Shown: positions 6,116 through 13,116 of the stretch, piece by piece
Position numbering within the stretch: position 1 is the stretch's first letter
Layout: each line of letters starts with the position of its first letter
Assembly (NCBI GenBank): GCA_021802365.1
Contig: JAKAAJ010000029.1
Span: 1-13,116, forward strand
Length of the DNA stretch: 13,116 nt
Source of the DNA: Thermoplasmata archaeon
GTDB taxonomy: Archaea; Thermoplasmatota; Thermoplasmata; Thermoplasmatales; Thermoplasmataceae
Direction: 5' to 3'
Translations under genes and position numbers: made by a program
Notes under the pieces: model-generated
Told to the model about the DNA's origin: nothing
Databases searched by the model: none
Seen by the model: only the letters and a program-made list of their open reading frames with translations

Positions 6116-7639
6116 TCAGCTGTTTTTCTCAACCAGCAGATTCCTGAGAACTTGACCTGATATGCTCTTCGGTATATCCGACTTCCACACGATTTCAGAA
6201 GGTAAATTGTGTGAACTGAGTTTACCCTGAAGGTAAGAGATTACTTTTCGTTCATCTGTTCGTCGCTCCTCCTTGACACAGTAGAATACTGCTCTTCTGA
6301 TTCCGGGGGGTACTTCTCTGAAATCTGCAACAAACTCAGACACACCAGGTATCCTGCCGGTACTCTTCTCTATAAAATATCTGCTTGTATGCCTGCCCAG
6401 AATAACTGCTATATCTCTGACGATCTCAATCTCTTCAAGAGAACCTTCAGAGTTCAACTTTGCCCTGATTCCAAGTTCCCGGTTCATTCCAGCATCATGG
6501 GCATCCCCAATCACCATTGACCCTACTCCGCTGTTGATTTCCATATTGTTGCCAGATTCATCCACAAGTTCTGTTTCTCCAGGCACTAAGGGTATGAGCT
6601 TTCCAGAAGATTCACCAGATCCCTCCATCAGATGGGTTATTCCCATCAATTCCGGGGGCCCGAAGAAATAAAACATCCGGAAATTATTCCTTGTTGCAAA
6701 GTCTGAAAAGATCCCATAATTTGATCCAAGCCCTGCGAATATTAGTCCCCTGATCCTGTCACTGTTGTGGTATTCAATTCGTTCAGCTCGGGATATTATT
6801 TCCTGGAAAACTGTAATGAAATTTGCGTTATATGTATCTGCGAGCCTGAAAATCTTGAGACCCGGATCCGGGTTTGAAGGAAATATTGAGTATCCGGAAC
6901 TCAAAACAGGCATGGCAACAGAAAGGATGAAACCTTCCGGAGATGCGGGAGGAATACAGGAAGCGTTGCGGAAAACCGACCCTTTGCTGGAAATTCTTTC
7001 CAGCGCCAGCGATGCCCGTGCACATAGTTCATTTCCAGTGAATTCAGGAAAAAATGGTGATCCTGATGTGTCATATGAAAGAAAACCTATCTTCTCCTCT
7101 CCTGATCCTCCCGTTTCCTTTCCTCTTGGTTTATCAAGGATTATGTCGATAAGTCTTGAGACGAACCCGGGAGGCCTGTTATTCTGATGACCGTCAGTCT
7201 GCATTGCTCTGGTGAAGTTCATCAGATCCCCGATCCTTGCAGTTATCACCTTCTCTCCTCTTGCCGGAATTATGTCAGAATCTGATTTTATGATAATCCA
7301 GTCATTTTTCTGAACATCAGAGAGGGCCGCGTACTCGCTGTTCCTGAGTGAGCCCATATTTACCGGAACCGCCCCTGACTTCAGTATACCCAGAACTGAG
7401 ATAAGATACTGAGGCGACATTGGTAAAAGAATCCCTACCCTTGAATCCGATCCACATCCCTTTGAGGACAGAAATTCCGCCAGTGAGGATGACATCTGAT
7501 CTATGCTTCTGTATGAAAAATACCTTCCATCGAAAACAAGAACAGGATAGCTTGGTTTTCTGTCTGCTGCTTCCTGAAAAGCTTCCAGAAACGACTTCTG
7601 TTTCTTTTCTGCATTTTCAGTTTCAGGGCTATCCGGCAT
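6116..7639 (-). CDS. Degenerate acyl-CoA synthetase-like (ANL/AMP-binding) protein, probably not catalytic
   Basis: 507 residues with the overall fold pattern of adenylate-forming enzymes: N-terminal part (FDGRYFSYRSIDQMSSSLAEFL, about 36-57; RVGILLPMSPQYLISVLGILKSGAVPVNM, about 67-95) and a C-terminal subdomain after about 415. The catalytic motifs are eroded. The phosphate loop normally like TSGTTGxPKG reads DTSGSPFFPEF (190-200) with no lysine. The YGxTE motif is FFGPPE (325-330). The hinge GRxxD region is GRHTS (415-419). The catalytic lysine of the A10 motif PKxxSGK is Q496 (IPKSISGQVLR). In the family the A10 lysine is needed for adenylation, so I infer loss of that step. Yet the frame is intact and a strong Shine-Dalgarno (GGTGA) precedes the ATG, so the protein is probably made and may have a binding or altered role. 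Confidence 0.8.
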   Translation of the reverse strand: MPDSPETENAEKKQKSFLEAFQEAADRKPSYPVLVFDGRYFSYRSIDQMSSSLAEFLSSKGCGSDSRVGILLPMSPQYLISVLGILKSGAVPVNMGSLRNSEYAALSDVQKNDWIIIKSDSDIIPARGEKVITARIGDLMNFTRAMQTDGHQNNRPPGFVSRLIDIILDKPRGKETGGSGEEKIGFLSYDTSGSPFFPEFTGNELCARASLALERISSKGSVFRNASCIPPASPEGFILSVAMPVLSSGYSIFPSNPDPGLKIFRLADTYNANFITVFQEIISRAERIEYHNSDRIRGLIFAGLGSNYGIFSDFATRNNFRMFYFFGPPELMGITHLMEGSGESSGKLIPLVPGETELVDESGNNMEINSGVGSMVIGDAHDAGMNRELGIRAKLNSEGSLEEIEIVRDIAVILGRHTSRYFIEKSTGRIPGVSEFVADFREVPPGIRRAVFYCVKEERRTDERKVISYLQGKLSSHNLPSEIVWKSDIPKSISGQVLRNLLVEKNS

Positions 7640-7655
7640 CCTTCACCTTCCTCAT
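7640..7655 (-). promoter_or_regulatory. Strong Shine-Dalgarno of the ANL-like gene
   Basis: The minus strand reads GAGGAAGGTGAAGG immediately before the ATG at 7639, with GGTGA at 7643-7647 spaced 3 nt from the start. An AT-rich stretch (about 7657-7681) just upstream could hold a TATA element. Confidence 0.6.
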
Positions 7656-7698
7656 CAATTAATATTAATCATTTATTAATCTTCCCTATGTCCCGGAA

Positions 7699-9078
7699 TT
7701 ACGAATACTGACTGTAATACCGCATGACCTCTGGAATTCTGGATATCATATCGTTAATGTCATACCAGTATGCTTTCTCCTGGAAACAGAGGTCAGCAGC
7801 TTTCTTGTTTATGAACGATGCCATGCATGCAGCTGCAAGAATACTGCGGGATGAATTCAGCAAAGATGCCAGTATTCCAGCTAGCAGGTCACCTGTTCCA
7901 CCCATGGTCATTCTTGGATTTCCACCCTCAGTGATTCTGTAGATCCTGCCATCTGAGATTATATCCTTTTCGCCTTTCAGTATGACGAGAAAACCTGTCT
8001 TTTCGGAATATTCAAGAGCGTATTCTATGGTAGGGTCCCTTCCACTGATCCTTCTGAACTCTGTTGAATGCGGAGTGACACAAATTCTGGACTCAGGTGC
8101 GGCTTCGAATATCTCCTCCGCTCTTGATAGTGCATCGGCATCCAGGACTATGAAACCTCTGTATCCCTTCAGTGAATCTATTTCAGAGGAGAGATCATAA
8201 TCTCCGCATCCTGAACCTATAAGTACCGAGTCAGAACGCTGAACTGTATCATGAGTCAGTGATTTTGACAGGCCAGTAATTATCTGAGCATCGTATCCGG
8301 AAATAATGGCCCTGTTTTCCTCAGAAGTGAAAACCTTCACTGTGTCACTTCCGGATCTTATGGCTCCCAGTGCAGAAATCACAGCAGAACCATAAAACCG
8401 GTGACCTGTGATCATGATCACCCTTCCGTTCATCCCTTTATGTGATGAAAGTACCGGCTTCTTCAGATAAAGAAAATCACCCGGTCCGCTGTTTCTGAAG
8501 GCCCTGTCTGGTATTCCTATATCCTTTATGATTATCCTGCCGCTGTTGTTGTGGTCCATACCCTCTTTGATGTCAGTGAATGTTACTGTGATCTCTGGTG
8601 AAATGCATATTTCGCTCCCGATTCCTGAGGGCACATCAACCGATACAACATGCTTCGCGGACCTGTTCACAGCAAGAATATACTCATCTATTGGTTTCCG
8701 TGGGTTGCCTGATATTCCTGAACCTAGAAGGGCATCGATAACAACGTCATAGTCCGACATACTTTGTGGGAAGGATTCAACGAAACTGCCTTTGTAATCC
8801 CTGAAGGCCTTCTTTGCCTCCCTTGTTTTCAGAGAAGGCTCATCAGACGCAAGGAAAACGCTCACTGAGTTATCGGCAGATAGAAGGCGGGCTGCAACCA
8901 GGCCATCCCCCCCGTTATTACCTGTGCCGCAAAGAACAAGTATTTTCAGGCCTCTGCCGAAGTTCTCTGTAACTGTATCTGCAACTGCCCTTCCCGCATT
9001 TTTCATCAGTTCATAAAGATCCCCGTGCAGGTACCTGTAGTTCAGGTCTATCCTCTTAGACTCCATGAAATTGAGCAT
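7699..9078 (-). CDS. nnr: Bifunctional NAD(P)H-hydrate epimerase / ADP- or ATP-dependent dehydratase
   Basis: Repairs NADHX and NADPHX, the hydrated, inactive forms of the nicotinamide cofactors that arise enzymatically or from heat and acid. The 459-residue fusion has an N-terminal YjeF_N epimerase domain (about 1-205): LCGTGNNGGDG at 49-59, IDALLGSGISG with D115 at 114-124, and VDVPSGIGSE at 147-156. The C-terminal NnrD kinase-like dehydratase domain (about 206-459) has VLDADAL at 311-317, VTPHSTEFRR at 334-343 and GGTGDLLAGIL at 393-403, where D397 is the expected catalytic base. Length and order match the usual prokaryotic fusion. The ATG at 9078 is used; a second in-frame ATG at 9066 is possible. 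It follows the glycosylase gene by 21 nt, so it is probably co-transcribed with it and with SOD. Confidence 0.93.
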   Translation of the reverse strand: MLNFMESKRIDLNYRYLHGDLYELMKNAGRAVADTVTENFGRGLKILVLCGTGNNGGDGLVAARLLSADNSVSVFLASDEPSLKTREAKKAFRDYKGSFVESFPQSMSDYDVVIDALLGSGISGNPRKPIDEYILAVNRSAKHVVSVDVPSGIGSEICISPEITVTFTDIKEGMDHNNSGRIIIKDIGIPDRAFRNSGPGDFLYLKKPVLSSHKGMNGRVIMITGHRFYGSAVISALGAIRSGSDTVKVFTSEENRAIISGYDAQIITGLSKSLTHDTVQRSDSVLIGSGCGDYDLSSEIDSLKGYRGFIVLDADALSRAEEIFEAAPESRICVTPHSTEFRRISGRDPTIEYALEYSEKTGFLVILKGEKDIISDGRIYRITEGGNPRMTMGGTGDLLAGILASLLNSSRSILAAACMASFINKKAADLCFQEKAYWYDINDMISRIPEVMRYYSQYS

Positions 9079-9099
9079 ACGTGTACACTTAGTCCAGAC

Positions 9100-9765
9100 T
9101 CACTTAATTATTTTACCGGTTGCTATGTACCACAGGTAAAGATCCAGCTCTCCAGGTTTCATCCCAAGGCAGTCTGAATATGCCCTGAATATGTTCTCCT
9201 TCTGGATATACCTGAATGCCGGAGTGACCTTGAGGTCTATTGAGGGGTCCACCTGGTTCATTATTCTCACTATGTGCTTGTCAAGAATTGCCAGGTCAAA
9301 AACGCCAACATTCCTGAGAAAATGGGATGCCTCCTTGTAACTTATTCCGTCAATGTTTTTTACAAGAAATTCTCGTGCATCAAAAGGTTCCATGGATCTC
9401 ACAATTTCCGGAAGTCTGTCCAGAAAAGGCCTTGCCTTAACGATGAATCTGGATCGCACATTATAGAAACGGTATTTCAGTTCATGAAGCCGCTGCCTCA
9501 GCTTATCCTCCGGGAGTTCCATGAAACCTTCTATGCCTATTCCCTGCTGTGTCCTTATGCCCATCTCTGCGGAAGTATTGGCGGTAAGTATGCAGAAACA
9601 CAATTCTCCAAAAAGAGTCTCCGCGCTGGAAAATTTCATTCTCCTGAAATCATCAAGCCTTGTTTCAAGAACATCCTTTATCTGAGATTGCTGAATGAAT
9701 CTTAACTTTGAAAAAAAATGGCTTTCCCTGAAAATAATCTGCCCTGAAACAGAAGCTGATTCCAT
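9100..9765 (-). CDS. ogg: 8-oxoguanine DNA glycosylase/AP lyase, Ogg2 family
   Basis: Removes 8-oxoguanine from DNA and cleaves the backbone at the resulting abasic site in base-excision repair. The 221-residue protein has the helix-hairpin-helix plus loop of the archaeal Ogg2 family: NIDGISYKEASHFLRNVG (137-154), with the Schiff-base lysine K144, then LAILDKHI with the catalytic aspartate D162. The LTANTSAEMGIRTQQGIG segment (60-77) is also characteristic. The C-terminus, DLYLWYIATGKIIK, ends in lysine as in characterised Ogg2 enzymes, where that terminal residue contacts the damaged base. The ATG at 9765 lies 22 nt after the SOD stop and the Nnr gene begins 21 nt later. This spacing argues for one transcript handling oxidative and metabolite damage. 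Confidence 0.93.
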   Translation of the reverse strand: MESASVSGQIIFRESHFFSKLRFIQQSQIKDVLETRLDDFRRMKFSSAETLFGELCFCILTANTSAEMGIRTQQGIGIEGFMELPEDKLRQRLHELKYRFYNVRSRFIVKARPFLDRLPEIVRSMEPFDAREFLVKNIDGISYKEASHFLRNVGVFDLAILDKHIVRIMNQVDPSIDLKVTPAFRYIQKENIFRAYSDCLGMKPGELDLYLWYIATGKIIK

Positions 9766-9787
9766 TCAGGGCTCTCATAATGAAATA

Positions 9788-10402
9788 TTATTTGAATATT
9801 TCATACATTTTTTTGGCTTTCTCGAGCTTCTTGTCAACGTCTGACCACTTGACGTTCTTCATAAAGGCGTCAAGGTAAGGAGCTCTCTTGGGGCCATAGT
9901 CAACATAATATGCATGCTCGTAAACGTCCAGAGCCAGAATAACTATGCTGTTCCACATGGCATTTGAATTGTGTGCGTCGGCGCCTATGTTTCTCAGCTT
10001 GCCTGTGTTGAGATCAAAGACAAGAAGACTCCATCCCCTGAATGCAACTCCTGTTGCCTTGAAATCCTCGACCCATTTCTCATAACTTCCGAAGTCTTTC
10101 TCTACCTGCTTCTTGAAAGCTTCAGAGGGCTGTCCGTGTTCTGCTGTAAGGTTTCCGAAGTATATCTCATGCAGAAGTGAGCCATCATAGTTGAAGCTCT
10201 CTTCGGATTTCAATTCCCTGAGATCGCTGTAGTTCTGGTTTGCTGCTGCTCTGTCGGCAGAACCCAGTTTAGACCAGATTTCATTGAGCTTTTTGACGTA
10301 TCCCTTGTAATGTGTTTCAAAGTGGTACTCTATCTGCTGATCTGATATTCCGTCGAGTCCTTTGGGTTTCAGTTCGTTTCTCTCTTTCCAGTTGTCTGCC
10401 AT
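9788..10402 (-). CDS. sod: Superoxide dismutase, Fe/Mn family
   Basis: Converts superoxide to hydrogen peroxide and oxygen in the cytoplasm. The 204-residue protein has the Fe/Mn-SOD metal ligands H27 (EYHFETHYKGYV), H78 (LLHEIYF), D159 and H163 (LALDVYEHAYYVDYG, 156-170), plus the gateway tyrosine Y35. The sequence around 141-146 (ADAHNSN) has His at 144 where bacterial enzymes have a Gln or Ala context, as in some archaeal SODs. Iron versus manganese use cannot be assigned here. Two GGTGA Shine-Dalgarno copies in an 8-bp tandem repeat precede the ATG, and TATA-like boxes lie upstream. It heads a probable three-gene unit with Ogg2 and Nnr. Confidence 0.95.
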   Translation of the reverse strand: MADNWKERNELKPKGLDGISDQQIEYHFETHYKGYVKKLNEIWSKLGSADRAAANQNYSDLRELKSEESFNYDGSLLHEIYFGNLTAEHGQPSEAFKKQVEKDFGSYEKWVEDFKATGVAFRGWSLLVFDLNTGKLRNIGADAHNSNAMWNSIVILALDVYEHAYYVDYGPKRAPYLDAFMKNVKWSDVDKKLEKAKKMYEIFK

Positions 10403-10404
10403 TA

Positions 10405-10420
10405 TTTCACCATTTCACCA
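10405..10420 (-). repeat. Tandem 8-bp repeat duplicating the Shine-Dalgarno of SOD
   Basis: On the minus strand TGGTGAAA occurs twice in a row, ending 2 nt before the ATG. The proximal GGTGA has a 4-nt spacing and the distal one a 12-nt spacing. The proximal copy fits normal Shine-Dalgarno geometry. Confidence 0.6.
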
Positions 10421-10425
10421 TTTCC

Positions 10426-10461
10426 TTAAGACTTAAAAATCTTATGAGAAATCTTTAAAAG
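10426..10461 (-). promoter_or_regulatory. Promoter region of the SOD-Ogg2-Nnr unit
   Basis: Two TATA-like candidates on the minus strand: TTTTTAAG (10432-10439), about 33 nt before the ATG, and ACTTTTAAAGATTT (10448-10461), about 50 nt before it. The second would give a leader of roughly 25-30 nt containing both GGTGA copies. The inverted repeat TTAAG-A-CTTAA (10426-10436) overlaps the proximal box and could be a regulator site. The rest of 10462-10595 shows nothing I can support. Confidence 0.45.
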
Positions 10462-10595
10462 TATGAACAACCATCAATTCTGCATGTGCCTTCCTGAAAA
10501 TTCAGCTTGAAGTTTTTACGTTACATATAGATCAAATTACACAGCATATAGAATATGGAATGTTTGCAGAGAATTTTTAAGGAAATGCCTTGAGA

Positions 10596-10805
10596 TCAAG
10601 ACATTAAAAACTCGTCAATGGTCCTGATTCCACTGGTTCGCTCAGAATAGATTCTGGTCCTTGATGATCTTGCATTGCTCAACCATTCATCAAGGGGTTC
10701 ATCCTCAATTGATCTGGCCCTGTGAATCTGTGAGGAACATTCAGAGCAGTAAATCCCACTATAGATCAGGTCCTGGCATATAATACAGTGATGCTTTGCT
10801 GCCAT
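10596..10805 (-). CDS. Small zinc-finger protein of unknown function (69 aa)
   Basis: I do not recognise this family. The start MAAKHHCIICQDLIYSGIYC is followed by SECSSQ, giving two CxxC pairs (C7, C10 and C20, C23) ten residues apart, a compact zinc-ribbon-like knuckle at the N-terminus. The rest (24-69) is polar and charged, with an acidic patch (SIEDEPLDEWLSNARSS) and a C-terminal TIDEFLMS tail; it may be helical and mediate a protein contact. A longer in-frame version from a TTG at 10919 exists, but it would span strong TATA boxes, so I use the ATG at 10805. It sits 141 nt after the GPN GTPase stop, apparently with its own promoter. A transcription- or ribosome-associated role is only a guess. 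Confidence 0.6.
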   Translation of the reverse strand: MAAKHHCIICQDLIYSGIYCSECSSQIHRARSIEDEPLDEWLSNARSSRTRIYSERTSGIRTIDEFLMS

Positions 10806-10867
10806 GATCGAGGTTAGAACAGGACAGTTAAAACTCTTTTGCTGGCATTTGTATGGATTATGCCCTG

Positions 10868-10908
10868 TATTTAAACAACAGTAATTCTTCTGGAGTTTGT
10901 TATTTATA
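10868..10908 (-). promoter_or_regulatory. Two TATA boxes upstream of the small zinc-finger gene
   Basis: Minus-strand TATAAATA (10901-10908) and TTTAAATA (10868-10875) lie after the GPN GTPase stop. Initiation about 25 nt downstream of the nearer box would give a leader of about 40 nt before the ATG at 10805. A weaker TTTTAA (10828-10833) sits at leaderless spacing. Which is used cannot be told from sequence. Confidence 0.5.
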
Positions 10909-10946
10909 CCCGGGCACAAGCACTTTAATTCACACTTTACACAATA

Positions 10947-11726
10947 TTAATCATCCCTGTACATGGTATCTGTATCAGAACCTCCTGTGAAGAATACGGA
11001 CATGTCGCTGTATACGTCTTCCAGGCCGCTGAAGTCTCTGGCAGATACGGGGACTATTTTGGAGATCAGGTCCGCCTCCTTGAAAGATTTCAGGACTGAG
11101 ATGAAGAAATCCTTCATCATTGGGGCTTTCTCATCCATAAGGGCGTCAGAAAGAATCTCCGGAGACTCCTCCCAGGATGAGATTCTCTGAATATCCTCCT
11201 CAGTAACCAGATCTGCCTTGTTCAGAACATATATCATTGGCCTGAAGAATCTGGACATCACGGAAGCGTAAAGCATTTTCTGCGAAATATAACCTGATGG
11301 TGACACAGAGAGAACAGCGTCCGAGATGAAGGCAAGCATTGACCTGTGTCCGCTGAGTTTCTCCACAAGCAATGGGGCACCTGGTCTGTATGTGAAAAGC
11401 TCCATCTGGCCCGGTGTATCAAATATCACATAGTAATCGTCCAGTTCCCTGAGTACGCCTGAAACAGGCTCAAGATTGTCAAGAAGCAGATCAGCGGCCA
11501 CAATCTGGGCACCATTCGGTCCCAGGTTGTATTCAGACATTATCTGGGAGAGAGATATTGTCTCCCTTATGTCAACTTCCGCTTCATAGGGTATATATTC
11601 TGAACCGGGGTCCAGATTCACAACTGCAGCATCATACTCATTCGTGATAAGCCATTCCTTCAGGGCGCCACAGAAAGTTGATTTCCCGGTTCCAGCTGGT
11701 CCCGTTACAAAGAGTGAACCTATCAA
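10947..11726 (-). CDS. GPN-loop GTPase (archaeal Gpn family)
   Basis: 259-residue cytoplasmic GTPase. Motifs in order: Walker A GPAGTGKST (9-17), the family-defining GPN insertion LGPNGAQ (68-74), switch II DTPGQMELF (103-111), NKAD for guanine specificity (169-172) and the G5-like VSAR (227-230). In eukaryotes Gpn proteins help assemble and import RNA polymerase II; the archaeal homologue is a homodimer of uncertain cellular role. The start codon is TTG (11724-11726): Walker A begins at residue 9 and no ATG or GTG fits. The TTG shares bases with the TGA stop of the DP2 gene (TTGA), and a GAGGTGGAG Shine-Dalgarno-like stretch lies within the DP2 C-terminus. This indicates translational coupling to DP2. 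Confidence 0.92.
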   Translation of the reverse strand: MIGSLFVTGPAGTGKSTFCGALKEWLITNEYDAAVVNLDPGSEYIPYEAEVDIRETISLSQIMSEYNLGPNGAQIVAADLLLDNLEPVSGVLRELDDYYVIFDTPGQMELFTYRPGAPLLVEKLSGHRSMLAFISDAVLSVSPSGYISQKMLYASVMSRFFRPMIYVLNKADLVTEEDIQRISSWEESPEILSDALMDEKAPMMKDFFISVLKSFKEADLISKIVPVSARDFSGLEDVYSDMSVFFTGGSDTDTMYRDD

Positions 11727-13116
11727 TTCTCCACCTCTTCCTCCATGTAGAAGTTAAGCTCCTCCCCCTTGAGAGGTTCTGTTGTGTTAAATGTACCTTT
11801 TATTGTATTCACAAGATTATCTATCCTTATCTTAAGGTACCATGGAATATTGAACTCTTCTGAAATTTTCACTGTTTCGTTCATGTATTTCATTATACTT
11901 CCTCTGTGTATTGTCAAGGTCAGACTCCTGTTTCCGCATTTCAGGCATTTACCTGATAGGGGAACACGCCTGTACTTTGAGTTGCATCTCGTGCATCTGA
12001 ACTCCTGTGAAAAGAACTTCCGGAAATTGCCGTACATATCGGGAAGGAAATGAGAATTAAGGACTCTTGCTGCAACATCATCAGCATCAACAGCTCTTAT
12101 TCTCCTGGCCAGCTTCAACTGACGTTCTATCTTTTCCTCCATGCTGTCTATGGTCTTGTAGGAGCATGTTGTCACACCCTGGTTTATATTAGAACAGGAT
12201 GTTGAGAACCCGGTACCCATAATTGTGCCTGTGAGGCTGTATCTCTTCCCCATAGTCATCATCATCTCCTCCAGATCAACCGGAGATGCTCCAGACAGGG
12301 TTCTCTCATAGAACTCCAGCGGATAATCGCTCACAGTGTCAACATTCATTGCTTCCTTGTCAACCTCCTCCGGATTGAGCTGTACTGTCAGAACGAGGGG
12401 CGCATCCATGAGCCCTCCCCTTGTGGAGGGCAGGAATTTCTTTGAGAAATTAAGGAGCCCGTCCATGAGAAGCATTATGCTGTCCTCATCCCCGTCGCAG
12501 TTCCTCCTCTTTGCTGCGTGGTAAAAAGGATGTGCATAGCAGCCACTCACGTTGCTGAAACCTATAATCCTGCCAACAATTCCCCCGGAGGTGTGGGGTG
12601 CCAGGCCAATCACCAGATGACCTATGAGGTCCTCAGGTTTCTGACACATGTAAAACGGGGGCATTCCGTAATACCTTGTAAGGAGATCATCAACGAAAGA
12701 TGCAACCTTCACCAGATATTCAGCAGACCTGTATGGAATGATGATATCCTGAGGAAGTATCTCATTCATTTCTGAATCATCGTAACCCAGAGATACAAAG
12801 ACAGAAGGATCTATCATAAGTTCATCCTTCCTGAAATGGGTTATGGGAATATCTGACATATCGTATCTGCAGGTTCCGTCCTTGTTAATGGAAATATCAT
12901 GAATGGCACGCAGAATACCCTTTTCGATAGGTTCGGCTGCCTTGGAGCTGGACATTAGCTTCTTAACTCCCTTGATCTCCAGCCTGTCAGGGATGTCAAT
13001 ACCCATCCTTTCTTCTGCTTTCTGCAGCAGGCCATGAAGATCGACACGGGACTTCTTCACATTTCCAGTTTCAATTGTTGGTGAGCCGCAATTTGGGCAT
13101 ATTGGCTGCGGGGAGT
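11723..13116 (-). CDS. polC: DNA polymerase D large subunit DP2, C-terminal part (5' end outside window)
   Basis: The catalytic subunit of the euryarchaeal replicative polymerase PolD. Only the last 463 or so residues are here. A GTG at 13060 could look like a start, but the frame is open to the window edge and encodes SPQPICPNCGSPT just upstream, the first half of a DP2 zinc finger, so the gene is simply truncated by the window. Visible core: HPFYHAAKRRNCDGDEDS, whose NCDGD aspartates (about 12482-12502) are the polymerase metal ligands; FLPSTRGGLMDAPLVLT just after; and a second zinc finger CTRCNSKY...CLKCG (about 11935-12005). NCDGDED is a known intein insertion site in other archaea and is uninterrupted here. 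I see no clear PCNA-binding (PIP) motif at the C-terminus, which ends EEEVEN. Its TGA overlaps the GPN GTPase start. Confidence 0.95.
   Translation of the reverse strand, partial: SPQPICPNCGSPTIETGNVKKSRVDLHGLLQKAEERMGIDIPDRLEIKGVKKLMSSSKAAEPIEKGILRAIHDISINKDGTCRYDMSDIPITHFRKDELMIDPSVFVSLGYDDSEMNEILPQDIIIPYRSAEYLVKVASFVDDLLTRYYGMPPFYMCQKPEDLIGHLVIGLAPHTSGGIVGRIIGFSNVSGCYAHPFYHAAKRRNCDGDEDSIMLLMDGLLNFSKKFLPSTRGGLMDAPLVLTVQLNPEEVDKEAMNVDTVSDYPLEFYERTLSGASPVDLEEMMMTMGKRYSLTGTIMGTGFSTSCSNINQGVTTCSYKTIDSMEEKIERQLKLARRIRAVDADDVAARVLNSHFLPDMYGNFRKFFSQEFRCTRCNSKYRRVPLSGKCLKCGNRSLTLTIHRGSIMKYMNETVKISEEFNIPWYLKIRIDNLVNTIKGTFNTTEPLKGEELNFYMEEEVEN

Noticed and set aside
10589..10600. Inverted repeat CTTGA-GA-TCAAG at the end of the zinc-finger gene as a terminator
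   Set aside because: The stem is only five pairs, it overlaps the stop codon, and no T-run follows directly.
10806..10919. Longer, Cys-containing version (107 aa) of the small zinc-finger protein
   Set aside because: It requires a TTG start with no Shine-Dalgarno, and the added part spans two strong TATA boxes, which look like the promoter region.
12482..12502. Possible intein at the DP2 NCDGDED site
   Set aside because: This is a known insertion site in other archaea, but the motif is continuous here with normal flanks.
13058..13060. GTG as the true start of the DP2 reading frame
   Set aside because: The frame continues to the window edge and encodes CPNCG, a DP2 zinc-finger half, immediately upstream, so the gene extends outside the window.
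1..13116. tRNA or rRNA genes, CRISPR arrays, insertion sequences, phage genes
   Set aside because: I looked for cloverleaf-like segments, regularly spaced repeats and transposase or integrase motifs by eye and saw none. Intergenic regions are short and AT-rich, with only promoter-like elements.

Overview
This window reads as part of the chromosome of an acidophilic archaeon of the class Thermoplasmata, most likely order Thermoplasmatales. The evidence is a large subunit of the archaeal D-family DNA polymerase, the archaeal/eukaryotic rRNA endonuclease NOB1, an archaeal GPN-loop GTPase, an Ogg2-type 8-oxoguanine glycosylase and TATA-box promoters. The citrate synthase is 384 residues long and starts with MPET, like my recollection of the Thermoplasma acidophilum enzyme. 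A large acid-type (S53) surface protease carries the 'GLPxGxxW' repeats common on Thermoplasmata surface proteins. Every gene I support lies on the minus strand, so transcription runs from high to low coordinates. The region is compact, and no gene-free stretch exceeds 200 bases.

Layout in transcription order, from high to low coordinates: (1) The C-terminal part of PolD large subunit DP2, cut by the window edge, has its stop overlapping the TTG start of a GPN-loop GTPase. (2) A 69-residue zinc-finger protein of unknown function has its own TATA boxes. (3) A probable operon of Fe/Mn superoxide dismutase, Ogg2 8-oxoguanine glycosylase/lyase and bifunctional NAD(P)HX epimerase/dehydratase (Nnr) has gaps of 22 and 21 nt. 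It is a coherent damage-control set: superoxide removal, oxidised guanine repair, damaged cofactor repair. (4) An acyl-CoA-synthetase-like protein has lost nearly all catalytic motifs. (5) A 983-residue secreted, membrane-anchored sedolisin-like (S53) peptidase. (6) A ZIP-family metal transporter in which the signature histidines are glutamines; a perfect 18-bp palindrome of the DtxR/MntR type sits at its promoter. (7) Two small unknown ORFs (58 and 104 aa) lie in the same frame, separated by one stop codon; the first is preceded by a clear TATA box. (8) Citrate synthase overlaps by 14 nt the gene for NOB1.

Most of the window is core metabolism and information processing. The parts most worth a second look are the metal-regulated ZIP gene, the degenerate adenylate-forming protein, the split small-ORF pair, the three-gene damage-repair cluster, and the protease with altered calcium-site residues. 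I saw no mobile elements, CRISPR arrays, tRNA or rRNA genes, and no single clearly novel defence-like system.
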